Source: Casp-Chloro-G3 sp002816715
GTDB lineage: Bacteria; Chloroflexota; Dehalococcoidia; Lucifugimonadales; UBA3495
Reading direction: 5' to 3'
NCBI GenBank assembly: GCA_027623815.1
Contig: JAQBUV010000025.1
Span: 1-31,802 of the forward strand
Length of the DNA: 31,802 bases
Part shown: piece by piece, positions 14,286 through 22,236 of the stretch
How positions within the stretch are numbered: position 1 is the first letter of the stretch
Layout of the letters: each line of letters opens with the position of its first letter
Notes under the pieces: generated by a model
Database searches by the model: none
The model's input: the letters and a program-made list of their open reading frames with translations, nothing else
Told to the model about the DNA's origin: nothing
Program-made: the position numbers and the translations under genes

Positions 14286-15290
14286 GTGGTCAATAAGGTA
14301 GCCATAATCGGCGCGACCACCTGGGGCACTACGCTGGGCATTATTCTGGCCCGTACCGGCATCCCGGTTACCATCCTCACCCGTACCTCCAGTGAAGCCG
14401 ATGACCTCAACTCCCACCGGGAACACCGCCGGTTCCTGCCATCTGTAACCTTTCCTCAGTCTTTGGTAGCATCTGGTGACGCTGCTGAAGCCGTCGGTGA
14501 AGCCAACCTGGTGATCGTCGCAGTACCGTCGGACCGTTTCCGGGCTAACTTAAGGGAGATCAAAGTTTTTCTGCCTCCCGACGCCGCAGTCCTGAGTGTA
14601 GCCAAGGGGTTGGAGATGCCCGGCGGCAAGCGCATGAGTCAGATCATGGCGGCGGAACTGGCCCCGTCGCTCCATCCTGGAATCTGTGTCTTGTCCGGAC
14701 CCAATCTGGCCCAGGAGATCGTCCAGGGTAAGCCAGCCTCCACCGTCATCGCGGGCCGGGACGGCGACAAGCTGGCCGAGGTGCAGGACATACTGATGTC
14801 TCCCACCTTCCGGGTTTACACCAGTCAGGATGTGGTGGGCGTTGAGTTAGGTGGCGCCTTGAAGAACATCATCGCCCTGGGAGCAGGATTCGCCGACGGT
14901 CTGGAAGTGGGCGACAACACCAAGGCCGCCTTCATCACCCGAGGTCTGGCCGAAATGACCCGGTTGGGAGTAGCAGCCGGCGCGCAGCCCCTGACCTTTG
15001 CTGGGCTGGCCGGACTGGGTGATATAATCGCCACCTGTGCCAGTCGGTTGAGTCGAAATCGACATGTCGGAGAGCAACTGGCCAAAGGCAAGACCTGGCC
15101 GGAGATTCGTGCGTCTATGGATAACGTGGCTGAAGGGGTAATCACCACCGGCGCGGCATTGAAGTTGGCCCAAGAATTAGATGTAGAAATGCCGATAGCC
15201 CAGGTCACCCAGCGAGTGATATTTGAGGGACTACCCGCCAAAGAGGCCATCGCCGAACTGATGAGCCGTCCACCCCGCCCGGAATGGTAA
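14286..15290 (+). CDS. gpsA: Glycerol-3-phosphate dehydrogenase [NAD(P)+]
   Basis: 334 residues, the normal length. It reduces dihydroxyacetone phosphate to sn-glycerol-3-phosphate, feeding PlsY. The N-terminal dinucleotide fold shows VAIIGATTWGTTLGIILA (the usual GAGAWGTALA, with T for the second glycine position). The middle has LSVAKGLE and SGPNLAQEI. The catalytic Lys is in GVELGGALKNIIALGAGFAD, followed by TRGLAEMTRLG, FAGLAGLGDIIATCASRLSR and NVAEGV. The start is a GTG at 14286 with no clear ribosome site. An in-frame stop lies just upstream at 14277-14279, so no ATG alternative exists upstream. It is the last gene of the argF run, 58 bases after plsY. Confidence 0.95.
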   Translation: MVNKVAIIGATTWGTTLGIILARTGIPVTILTRTSSEADDLNSHREHRRFLPSVTFPQSLVASGDAAEAVGEANLVIVAVPSDRFRANLREIKVFLPPDAAVLSVAKGLEMPGGKRMSQIMAAELAPSLHPGICVLSGPNLAQEIVQGKPASTVIAGRDGDKLAEVQDILMSPTFRVYTSQDVVGVELGGALKNIIALGAGFADGLEVGDNTKAAFITRGLAEMTRLGVAAGAQPLTFAGLAGLGDIIATCASRLSRNRHVGEQLAKGKTWPEIRASMDNVAEGVITTGAALKLAQELDVEMPIAQVTQRVIFEGLPAKEAIAELMSRPPRPEW

Positions 15291-15407
15291 TCCCCACTTG
15301 ATCTCCCCCTTGCTAAGCGGGAGGACTTTGCTTTTTGGACAGGCTCTCGACCATTGCCGCAGACTTCCAGTTTCCAGTTCTGGCACCCGCGCCAGCAGTG
15401 ACAATGG

Positions 15408-16436
15408 CTAAGCATTCTCATCCAACCCATCGTTTCTGGCAACCCGCCGCCGGTACGCGTGCCGGGTCAAGAAGATGATGCCCCCGGTTAGAATGATGCT
15501 CACGTAGCTGATGGTGCGGTCTACCAACACCAGGGCCGCCGCGCCGCTGGCCGCCACCGACGACATGCGCACCAGCAGTCCGGCCACCCCCGACTCGACT
15601 GCCCCCACACCGCCCGGCGTGGGCACCAGCGTCAGCAGCGAGTTAGCCAGCGTGATAAAGACTATCAACGCCAGGCTTAATGGTATGCCCAACGCCAGGG
15701 TGACCAGGTACAGCCGGGCCACTTCGGCCAGCCATCCCATCAGTCCCAGCAGGGTAACCAGGGGGATTTGTCCAAAGCTGCCGATGACGCCTTCCTGAAA
15801 ATGTTGAAAGCGTTCCGCCAACCAGCCGGGGAGCCGTCTCTTCAGTCGATCACCGGATTTCCCGATGATGAACAGCGCGACGGCTAAAATCGTCAGCAAT
15901 AATAGAGCGATGCCCAACACCGTCCAGGAAGAGGTTGATCCTCGGCTGACCAGGAAAGGAACCGACACCAGCAGCAGGGCAACAACCAGCACGGTGTCCA
16001 GCGCGCGCTCCGAGACAATGGTGCCGACGGTTCGGGAAAATGACTCATGCTGCTCTTGTTGGTAAAGGTGGGCGCGGTAGGCGTCTCCCAACCGGAACCA
16101 GGCCACCGAGTTGGCAAACCAACCCAGCAGCGTAAGCTCGCTACAGTAGAGAACTCCCGGCGGACAGCGGTTCGGGCCTTGAGCGTTTTGTAGCAGCAGT
16201 CGCCAGCGCGCTCCCCGAAATATGAACGTGGTGTAGTGAACGATCACCGCCAGGGTTAGGAGCCAGGGGTTGCCGCTTCTAATCTGCTGCCAGGTGTCGG
16301 TCAGGTCAATGTCGAAACGGAGCGCCAGGAATACCAGCAAGGCAATGGCCAGGGCTATTGAGACCAAGGTGGGGATTGAGAATATCCGCTGCGCTACCGA
16401 TACCGGGTCTCCCTGCCGCTGAAACGACCGGAACAT
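15408..16436 (-). CDS. Flippase-like membrane protein (lysylphosphatidylglycerol-synthase TM region family)
   Basis: 342 residues with about eight membrane segments, including VSIALAIALLVFLAL, LLTLAVIVHYTTFIF, VLVVALLLVSVPFLV, LGIALLLLTILAVALFII and LVDRTISYVSIILTGGIIFL. Family marks are FRGARWRLLLQ, NSVAWFRLGDAYRAHLY and LVPTPGGVGAVESGVAGLLV. This family (UPF0104/LPG synthase TM) comprises membrane proteins thought to flip lipids or act with glycosyltransferases; the catalytic aminoacyl-transferase half of LPG synthase is absent here. It converges on gpsA and lies downstream of ispH on the same strand, separated by a palindromic repeat. Confidence 0.85.
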   Translation of the reverse strand: MFRSFQRQGDPVSVAQRIFSIPTLVSIALAIALLVFLALRFDIDLTDTWQQIRSGNPWLLTLAVIVHYTTFIFRGARWRLLLQNAQGPNRCPPGVLYCSELTLLGWFANSVAWFRLGDAYRAHLYQQEQHESFSRTVGTIVSERALDTVLVVALLLVSVPFLVSRGSTSSWTVLGIALLLLTILAVALFIIGKSGDRLKRRLPGWLAERFQHFQEGVIGSFGQIPLVTLLGLMGWLAEVARLYLVTLALGIPLSLALIVFITLANSLLTLVPTPGGVGAVESGVAGLLVRMSSVAASGAAALVLVDRTISYVSIILTGGIIFLTRHAYRRRVARNDGLDENA

Positions 16437-16512
16437 GGAAAGACTATACCGGAAGACTGGCGTGGGGAGACTGGGCTGCCTGGGCAGGCGCGCAAGAACT
16501 CATGGGGCGTTG

Positions 16513-16573
16513 TGGTTCGACAGGCTCACCACGAACGGGCCTGTCACGCTTACCCTGAGCTGGGTCGAAAGGT
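16513..16573. repeat. REP-like palindromic repeat, copy 1
   Basis: GGTTCGACAGGCTCACCACG, followed by AACGG, and about 20 bases later ACCCTGAGCTGGGTCGAAAG form the two halves of a palindromic intergenic repeat. Related copies lie at 28824-28855 and 29483-29547. All three are between genes. Confidence 0.75.
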
Positions 16574-16588
16574 CATCCTGGGCCACTA

Positions 16589-17488
16589 TCAGCGTAATTC
16601 TCGGGGCAAGGTAAACGAAACGTCCTCGTCCGCCCCGGTGAGCAGAGTCACCTTTTCCGGGTTCAAAGCTTGGATCACGCTTTCGACCAGCACTTCCGGC
16701 GTAGATGCGCCGGAAGTAACCCCTATTTTTTCGATACCTTCTAACCAGGAGGGGTCTATTTCCGCTGGGCCGTTGATCAAGTGGGCCGGAACACCGGCAG
16801 CCTCTGCCACGTCGCGCAGGCGGTTGCAATTGGAACTGTTCTCCGCGCCGATCACCAGCACCAGGTCCACCAACGCGGTCATCTGGTTCACCGCATTCTG
16901 GCGGTTGGTGGTGGCGTAGCAGATGTCAGTTCGTACCACCGCTCGTGGGAAACGGGCCTGAATCGCTTTAATCGCGTTGGCGGTGTCGCCCACCGACAAG
17001 GTGGTCTGAGTCAGTACAGCAACTTCAGATTGAGCGTCCCAGTTGGGAATCTCGCTGTTGGCGGCATCGTCCACCAGCGTCATGGGCACCTGACCCATAG
17101 TGCCGATGACTTCTTGATGCCCCCGGTGGCCCACCAGCAAAACTCGCTTGCCCTCGCGATGGTACTTCTTGGCCTCATTGTGCACGCGGGTCACCAGCGG
17201 ACAAACGGCATCAATCACCGTTAAATTAAGTTGCGCCGCCTTCTCAAAGTCTTCAGGGGGTGAGCCGTGGGCCGAGAACACCACCCGCGAGCCGGGTGGA
17301 ATTTCCTCCACATTCTCAACGGTGATAGCGCCCTTGCTTTCTAATTCAGCCACCACGTAGGGGTTGTGGACGATCTGATGCTTTACATAAATCGGAGGGC
17401 CGTACCGTTTCAGGCACAACTCGACCACGTCAATGGCCCGCACCACTCCGGCGCAGAATCCTCTAGGTGAACTGAGCACTACTTCCAC
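16589..17488 (-). CDS. ispH: 4-hydroxy-3-methylbut-2-enyl diphosphate reductase
   Basis: The last enzyme of the MEP isoprenoid pathway, converting HMBPP to IPP and DMAPP with an iron-sulfur cluster. The three cluster cysteines are visible in SPRGFCAGV, DAVCPLVTRVH and TDICYATTNRQ. Substrate-binding histidines are in KHQIVHNPYVV and LVGHRGHQEVIGT, and the SNCNRL and VTSGASTPE segments are typical. The start is debatable. An ATG at 17494 directly abuts the Shine-Dalgarno GGAGGG, leaving no spacing, while a GTG at 17488 has 6 bases of spacing and gives the usual MEVVLSSPRGFCAGV start, so I prefer it (299 residues). A further upstream in-frame start at 17533 lacks a ribosome site. Confidence 0.95.
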   Translation of the reverse strand: MEVVLSSPRGFCAGVVRAIDVVELCLKRYGPPIYVKHQIVHNPYVVAELESKGAITVENVEEIPPGSRVVFSAHGSPPEDFEKAAQLNLTVIDAVCPLVTRVHNEAKKYHREGKRVLLVGHRGHQEVIGTMGQVPMTLVDDAANSEIPNWDAQSEVAVLTQTTLSVGDTANAIKAIQARFPRAVVRTDICYATTNRQNAVNQMTALVDLVLVIGAENSSNCNRLRDVAEAAGVPAHLINGPAEIDPSWLEGIEKIGVTSGASTPEVLVESVIQALNPEKVTLLTGADEDVSFTLPRELR

Positions 17489-17611
17489 GATCATCCCTCC
17501 GGTGACAACTCCCTGGGGAGTATAACCGAGCAATTGTCGCGGTCATCATGGGGAACTACGACGAGATTATTAGGAATCGTGGGCCGGTTAACAAAGAGAA
17601 GAATGGCAGTT

Positions 17612-18796
17612 CTATCCTTGCGCCGATTCTTTGATCAAGTCCAGGTACTTATAGCCGGAGCCAGTGTTCAGCAAAACTATAGTCTCGTCCGGTTGAAGGA
17701 AGCCCTGCTCCAACAGACGCTTCAGGCCGACCAGCGTGGCTGCGCCTTCCGGGCAGGCGATGACGCCTTCGGTGGCCGCCATTTCGTACATGGCATCGAC
17801 CATTTCAGCGTCCTCTACGGCCAGGGCGGTGCCGCCGGTTTCTCTGATAGCCTGCAGGATTAAATAATCGGCAAAGGGGCCGGGCACCCGCAGTCCGTCG
17901 GCAATGGTGGCCGCGTTGGGCCAGGGTTCCGCTGAATCCTTACCTTCCTGGAACGCTTTCACTATCGGCTGACAGCCGCTGGCCTGCACCGCAATGAACT
18001 TGGGCGGCTTGCCCTCAATCCAGCCCAACTCCAGCAATTCTTGAAAGCCTTTGTACATGCCGATGATGCCGGTGCCGCCGCCGGTGGGGTAGATGATGGC
18101 GTCGGGCATCTTCCAGTCCAACTGCATGGCTATTTCCAGCCCCATCGTCTTTTTGCCCTCAGCGCGGTACGGCTCTTTCAGAGTTGAGAGGTCGAAGAGG
18201 TTTTGTTCGTCAGCTACGGCCACCGCAATGCGTCCGGCGTCGCTGATCAACCCGTCAACCAGGTTCACTTCCGAACCGGCCATGAACGACTCTTTCTTAT
18301 TGGCCGACGGAGCGTCCTTGGGCATAAAAACCTTGACCGGCAATTGGCCTCGTGCGCCGTAAGCCGCCGCCGCACCCGCCGCATTGCCCGCCGAAGGCAT
18401 GGTGAAACCGGTAGCGCCTAACTCAAAGGCCTTGGATACCGCCGCTGAGATACCTCTGGCTTTGAATGAGCCGGTGGGGTTCAGGCCCTCTTCTTTAATA
18501 TAGAGGCTACTCAGACCCAGCTTCTTTTCTAACTTGGGCGCCCGCAGCAACGGCGTGGCGCCCTCGCCCAGGGTTATCACGTTGTCTGGATTCTCCACCG
18601 GCATCAGTTCTGAGAACCGCCACATGGTGGTCACCCGGTCTTGCCAGGAATTGCGGTCAACTTCTCGACGCATCCTGGGGAGGTCGTAGCGGGCGAAGAG
18701 CACCTTGCCACAGCAGGCGCTGATCTTGCTTAATTGAGTGTGGGGGAAGGTCTTGCCACACTGGGTACATTCCAGGTGGTCTAAATAGCTAAACAT
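17612..18796 (-). CDS. thrC: Threonine synthase
   Basis: 394 residues from the ATG at 18796, which has AAGGTG upstream. An earlier in-frame start at 18826 adds 10 residues and looks weaker. It converts O-phosphohomoserine to threonine using pyridoxal phosphate. An N-terminal zinc-ribbon-like segment (LECTQCGK, then ACCGKVLF) is followed by ITLGEGATPLL, the PLP lysine in LNPTGSFKARG, SAGNAAGAAAAYGARG, and the phosphate-binding TGGGTGIIGM. The end has NTGSGYKYLDL. The zinc-ribbon and length fit the archaeal/plant-like class of threonine synthase. Other fold-type II PLP enzymes, such as threonine dehydratase, are less likely given the N-terminal module. It precedes ispH on the same strand by about 120 bases. 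Confidence 0.92.
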   Translation of the reverse strand: MFSYLDHLECTQCGKTFPHTQLSKISACCGKVLFARYDLPRMRREVDRNSWQDRVTTMWRFSELMPVENPDNVITLGEGATPLLRAPKLEKKLGLSSLYIKEEGLNPTGSFKARGISAAVSKAFELGATGFTMPSAGNAAGAAAAYGARGQLPVKVFMPKDAPSANKKESFMAGSEVNLVDGLISDAGRIAVAVADEQNLFDLSTLKEPYRAEGKKTMGLEIAMQLDWKMPDAIIYPTGGGTGIIGMYKGFQELLELGWIEGKPPKFIAVQASGCQPIVKAFQEGKDSAEPWPNAATIADGLRVPGPFADYLILQAIRETGGTALAVEDAEMVDAMYEMAATEGVIACPEGAATLVGLKRLLEQGFLQPDETIVLLNTGSGYKYLDLIKESAQG

Positions 18797-18908
18797 TAAC
18801 ACTGCACCTTCTGATTTTGTCTGCACCTATGATACCCCACATTGCTTATTTTGGGTACGCGACAGGTCGGATGGTATGCCCTCAACCTCTCTGATACATT
18901 GGTCCTAT

Positions 18909-18975
18909 ACCAATACCAAGGTGAAACCCGCATAGACGGTATCGCCTACCCTGTAGATTCCACTTTGGCATTGGT
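18909..18975. repeat. 15-bp imperfect inverted repeat
   Basis: ACCAATACCAAGGTG (18909-18923) and CACTTTGGCATTGGT (18961-18975) are inverted with 13 of 15 matching. Probably another small palindromic element. Confidence 0.55.
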
Positions 18976-19019
18976 TTAGATACGGGTCCTAGATACGCGG
19001 AAGTTTTGGGGAACGGTAT

Positions 19020-19115
19020 CTTCTCCCCATGTGGGAGAGGACTGAGGTGAGGGGTATCACCCTCATCCCAGCCTTCTCCCATCAAGGGAGAAGGAGCCGG
19101 CAAGGGAGAAGGGGC
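19020..19115. repeat. CTTCTCCC/GGGAGAAG palindromic repeat cluster
   Basis: TTCTCCCCATGTGGGAGAGG, then CCCTCATCCCAGCCTTCTCCC and AAGGGAGAAGGAGCC, then AAGGGAGAAGGGG, give several overlapping inverted copies. The pattern is of a type often seen dispersed between genes in bacterial metagenomes. Confidence 0.6.
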
Positions 19116-19212
19116 AGTTGTCAGGCCCCACATATACTGTCGCGCAGTGAGCCCTCAAGAAGGTGAGGGTCGCACCCATCGGCATATTGGACTTCGAAAC
19201 TGACTCAACCAA

Positions 19213-19345
19213 CAGCAATTCTAATTATGGCAATTCGACCCCGCGTATCGGCAGAAAATCGCTCCTCTGAACCCATCACTCGTATCTGTACAAGAGGGCC
19301 GTGACGGGGCGAATACCGACATTAACCCCATAATTAGAATTGCTG
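19213..19345. mobile_element. Putative 133-bp MITE with 18-bp perfect inverted ends
   Basis: CAGCAATTCTAATTATGG (19213-19230) is the exact reverse complement of 19328-19345. Outside the element, CTCAACCAA occurs at 19204-19212 and again at 19346-19354 as a 9-bp direct repeat, as expected for a target duplication. Inside, ATTCGACCCCG and CGGGGCGAAT form a second, nearly perfect inverted pair. It has no coding capacity and depends on a transposase elsewhere if mobile. Confidence 0.8.
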
Positions 19346-19373
19346 CTCAACCAACCTCACAGCCTGGCTTTTG

Positions 19374-19397
19374 CGGGTATACTCCCTGTGCTATAAT
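19374..19397 (+). promoter_or_regulatory. Promoter of the crotonase-prs unit
   Basis: A consensus -10 TATAAT at 19392-19397, 23 bases before the start codon at 19421. The -35 is weak (TTTTGC-like, 17 bases upstream). Confidence 0.55.
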
Positions 19398-19420
19398 CGG
19401 CTTGGCTTCGGAGGGACGGA

Positions 19421-20239
19421 ATGTCGGACTATCAGTATATTCTTCTAGAAAAAGACCCCGCGGAACACATCGCCACTCTCACCCTGAACCGCCCGGAACG
19501 GCGCAACGCCCTTAACGACGTGATGCAGGACGAGATTGGCGATGCTATCGAAGAAGTGGAGAACGACGATTCAATACGGGTATTGATCCTCACCGGCGCG
19601 GGCCGGGTCTTCTGCGCGGGCGGCGATCTGGAGCAATTGCGCGGCGGCAGCGAGCCGGGAACCTGGGTCACCGACAATGTGGACGACATTCGGCGGGCCT
19701 TCAAGCGCACTCAACGGTTCATGCTGGCGCTACAGCGCATGGAAAAGCCGGTCATTGCCATGATTAACGGTGCGGCGGTGGGCGCGGGTTTCGACTTGAC
19801 CTGCGGCTGCGACATCCGCATTGGCACGCCCAGAGCGCGGTTCATGGTGGCCTACGTACGCATTGGACTGTTCCCCGGTTTTGGCGGCACCTGGCTCTAT
19901 CCCAGGATGCTGGGCAGTATTGGGAAGGCCGCCGAAATGCTGTTCACCGGAGACTTCCTGGAGGCTGAAGAGGCCCACCGGCTGGGGTTCCTCAACCATC
20001 TGGTGCCCGAAGATGAACTTGAAAGCGTGACCATGGAAATGGCCCGCAAGATCGCCAACGGGCCGCCCATCGCTATCCGGCTGTCCAAACTGATGCTGTA
20101 CAAGGGTCTGGAGTTTGACCTGGAAACGGCGATGAAAATGGCCGCCGCCGCTGAGACCATCACCTTGACTTCCAAAGACCATGCCGAAGGCACCGCCGCC
20201 TTCCGCGAGTCCAGACAGCCCAAGTACGAAGGTGCGTAA
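19421..20239 (+). CDS. Enoyl-CoA hydratase/isomerase (crotonase) family protein
   Basis: 272 residues, with ATG 19421 after GGAGGGACGG. The family core is clear: IATLTLNRPERRNALND, ILTGAGRVFCAGGDLEQL (oxyanion hole), MINGAAVGAGFDLTCGCDIR and VRIGLFPGFGGTWLYPRMLG, with a C-terminal helical part near LSKLMLYKGLE. Classical hydratases use two glutamates; here the first position reads D (GFDL rather than GCEL) and the second has no Glu (AYVRIGLFPG), as in PaaG-like isomerases or other crotonase subtypes. So the reaction may be isomerisation or another CoA-ester chemistry, not simple hydration. It overlaps prs by one base (TAATG), so the two are co-translated. An acyl-CoA ligase lies about 2 kb downstream. 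Confidence 0.88.
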   Translation: MSDYQYILLEKDPAEHIATLTLNRPERRNALNDVMQDEIGDAIEEVENDDSIRVLILTGAGRVFCAGGDLEQLRGGSEPGTWVTDNVDDIRRAFKRTQRFMLALQRMEKPVIAMINGAAVGAGFDLTCGCDIRIGTPRARFMVAYVRIGLFPGFGGTWLYPRMLGSIGKAAEMLFTGDFLEAEEAHRLGFLNHLVPEDELESVTMEMARKIANGPPIAIRLSKLMLYKGLEFDLETAMKMAAAAETITLTSKDHAEGTAAFRESRQPKYEGA

Positions 20240-21192
20240 TGGACCTGGTAATAGATGAGCTAAAGGTATTCTCGGGCACGGCCCATCCGGAATTGACCAA
20301 AGCGGTCTGTGACTATTTGGACATTCCGGTAGGTAAGTCGGAAGCCTTTAAATTCGCCAACGACAACACCTTCGTCCGTATCCTGGAGAACATTCGTCAG
20401 CGGGATGTTTTCATCATTCAGCCCACCTGCGCTCCGGTCAACGACAATCTAATGGAGTTGCTGATAATGATTGACGCCTGTAAGCGGGCGTCGGCGGGGC
20501 GCATCACCGCGGTAATGCCCTACTACGGCTACGGGCGCACCGACAAGAAAGACCAGCCCAGAGTACCCATCACCGCGCGTTTGGTGGCCGATTTGCTGAC
20601 GGCCGCCGGGGCCGACCGCATCCTGACCATTGACCTGCACGCCGGGCAGATTCAGGGCTTCTTCAACATCCCGGTGGACGAACTGACCGCCATGCCCATC
20701 CTGACTCGCTACTTCAAGGCCAAGGAGATTTCCGACCTGGTGGTGGTGGCGGTGGACATTGGCATCAGTAAACGCGCCCGCGACGTGGCTGAAAGTCTCA
20801 ATGCTCCTTTGGCCATCATCGAAAAACGACGACTGGGCAACCATGACCGCACCGAGATTCTGAACGTTATCGGCGATGTTCACGGCAAGACTGCGCTGAC
20901 CTTCGATGACGAGATTCTCACCGGGGGAACCGTGGTCAATGCCGCCAAGGCTCTGGTCGACGCGGGAGTGACTGAAGTGTTCTGCTGTGCCACTCACCCG
21001 GTCTTTTCTAAAGAAGCGCCAGGGATTATCGCGAAGAGTAACTTCCAGGAAGTAGTCGTCACCGACACCGTCCCGGTGCCTGCCGATAAGCGCAACGGCA
21101 AGATAACCGTCTTATCGATAGCGCCTTTGCTGGGCGAGGCCATACTGCGAATCCACAAAGGTAACTCGGTGGGTGATTTGTTCCATGATTAG
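20239..21192 (+). CDS. prs: Ribose-phosphate pyrophosphokinase (PRPP synthase)
   Basis: 317 residues, the standard length. It makes PRPP from ribose-5-phosphate and ATP for nucleotide, His and Trp synthesis. Recognised segments are KVFSGTAHPELTKAV, DVFIIQPTCAPVNDNLMELL, MPYYGYGRTDKKDQPRVPIT (catalytic region), TIDLHAGQIQGFF and a PRPP-binding loop in TFDDEILTGGTVVN. Two positions look unusual: the loop has L where D normally precedes TGGT, and the usual FSDGE near the start reads FANDN. These suggest a divergent or second copy. The start codon overlaps the crotonase stop, TAATG. A DUF3052 gene follows after 38 bases. Confidence 0.93.
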   Translation: MDLVIDELKVFSGTAHPELTKAVCDYLDIPVGKSEAFKFANDNTFVRILENIRQRDVFIIQPTCAPVNDNLMELLIMIDACKRASAGRITAVMPYYGYGRTDKKDQPRVPITARLVADLLTAAGADRILTIDLHAGQIQGFFNIPVDELTAMPILTRYFKAKEISDLVVVAVDIGISKRARDVAESLNAPLAIIEKRRLGNHDRTEILNVIGDVHGKTALTFDDEILTGGTVVNAAKALVDAGVTEVFCCATHPVFSKEAPGIIAKSNFQEVVVTDTVPVPADKRNGKITVLSIAPLLGEAILRIHKGNSVGDLFHD

Positions 21193-21230
21193 GGCCGCCT
21201 AAACCCCTGATTTTTACTCGGAGCGTTGTG

Positions 21231-21647
21231 ATGACCGCTGTCGCAGGTTACTCCGGTACCCCCCTGGCCAAGAAGCTGGGTATCAAACCATCGTTCCGCA
21301 TCAAGAACAAGAACGCCCCGGTGAACTATTGTGAGATGCTGGGGCCACTGCCCGAAGATGTGGCTCTCTCCCCGCGACTCAGTGCCCCGGTTGATCTTTG
21401 GCACCTCTTTGCCAGTTCACGGCGCGACCTAGTCAGACAGCTTGCCAAATGTCTCGGCGAGATTCGGCAGAACGGCATGATTTGGGTGTCATGGCCCAAA
21501 AAGTCATCAGCGGTTGCGTCGGACCTCACCGAAGATGTAATTTGAGAGTTGGCATTGCCGTTGGGCCTGGTGGACATTAAAGTATGCGCCGTTGATGAGA
21601 CCTGGTCCGGTTTAAAACTGGTGATTCGCCGGGAGAATCGGGTCTAG
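21231..21647 (+). pseudogene. DUF3052-like gene with internal TGA stop
   Basis: ATG 21231 follows CGGAG with good spacing. The frame reads YSGTPLAKKLGIKPSFRIKN, then MLGPLPEDVALSPRL, VDLWHLFASSRRDLVRQL and MIWVSWPKKSSAVASDLTED. It meets TGA at 21543-21545 after 104 codons. In the same frame the protein continues ELALPLGLVDIKVCAVDETW and SGLKLVIRRENRV to a TAG at 21645-21647. An Arg codon CGA to TGA change would explain it, since the expected text is EDVIRELALPLGLVD. The intact protein would be 138 residues. DUF3052 proteins have no known activity. It could be a true pseudogene, a sequence error, or a read-through site. Confidence 0.78.
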
Positions 21648-21716
21648 AAAACTGGCACTGGAAATCGAGTTTCGGTCTGGGGGGTGCCGGTTAGACCCCC
21701 GGAAGGAGGATGTGCC

Positions 21717-22194
21717 GTGGACTCATACGAAAAATGCCTCGATAATCTGTGCTCGGTCTCTACTAGCCTCAATAATTACCTATCTTCCCTTCCTGCTGAA
21801 TCCTGGCACAAACCCAGCGGCTGCGACCGCTGGCAGGTTGCTGACGTGTCGGCCCACCTGGTGTTTGGCGCTGAGAGTTACGTTTCCAGCGTCTCGCGAG
21901 GAGTGCAAGGCGACCCATCGCCGCCGCCGGGCCGGATGCCCGACGGCTCAGATGCCGCGGGATTTTCAGCAGAGCGTATCGCTTCCGGAGCCATAACCGC
22001 TAGTGTACGGCTGGGCGACCAGTTGCTGCCCACCTCCAAGGCCACCGACCGCCAACTGTACACCTTGCTGGCGGGACTCAATCAGCCGGACCGGGATCGG
22101 CCTTGCTACCACGGCGGCAGCAATTGGCGATGGGCGGCTGTCAGTGGAGGGCGATAGCCAGCTAGCGGCCCAGTTCAACCAGTGGTTCCGGTGA
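21717..22194 (+). pseudogene. Truncated maleylpyruvate-isomerase-like (DinB-fold) gene
   Basis: GTG 21717 follows GGAAGGAGG. The open frame (VDSYEKCLDNLCSVSTSLNN, CDRWQVADVSAHLVFGAESY, TDRQLYTLLAGL, DRDRPCYHGG) matches the N-terminal DinB-like domain of mycothiol-dependent maleylpyruvate-isomerase-family proteins, including the H of AHLVFGAE. It stops at 22157 after 146 residues, well short of the usual 200-270. In another frame the tail GDGRLSVEGDSQLAAQFNQW and FR, ending 22192-22194, resembles the family's C-terminus. So a middle part seems deleted and the frame lost. Function is probably gone. Confidence 0.55.
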
Positions 22195-22236
22195 ATGTAA
22201 AAAGTAATCTAAAATCTCCTGGCATGGGGCACAATC

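Larger units (their letters stand above)
18827..19420. other. Repeat-rich spacer between divergent genes
   Basis: No gene is visible in this 590-base gap between thrC (minus) and the crotonase gene (plus). It holds an imperfect 15-bp inverted repeat (18909-18975), a stretch of CTCATCCC/CTTCTCCC repeats (about 19020-19115), a likely MITE with target duplications (19204-19354), and a TATAAT promoter element near the plus-strand gene. Confidence 0.7.
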
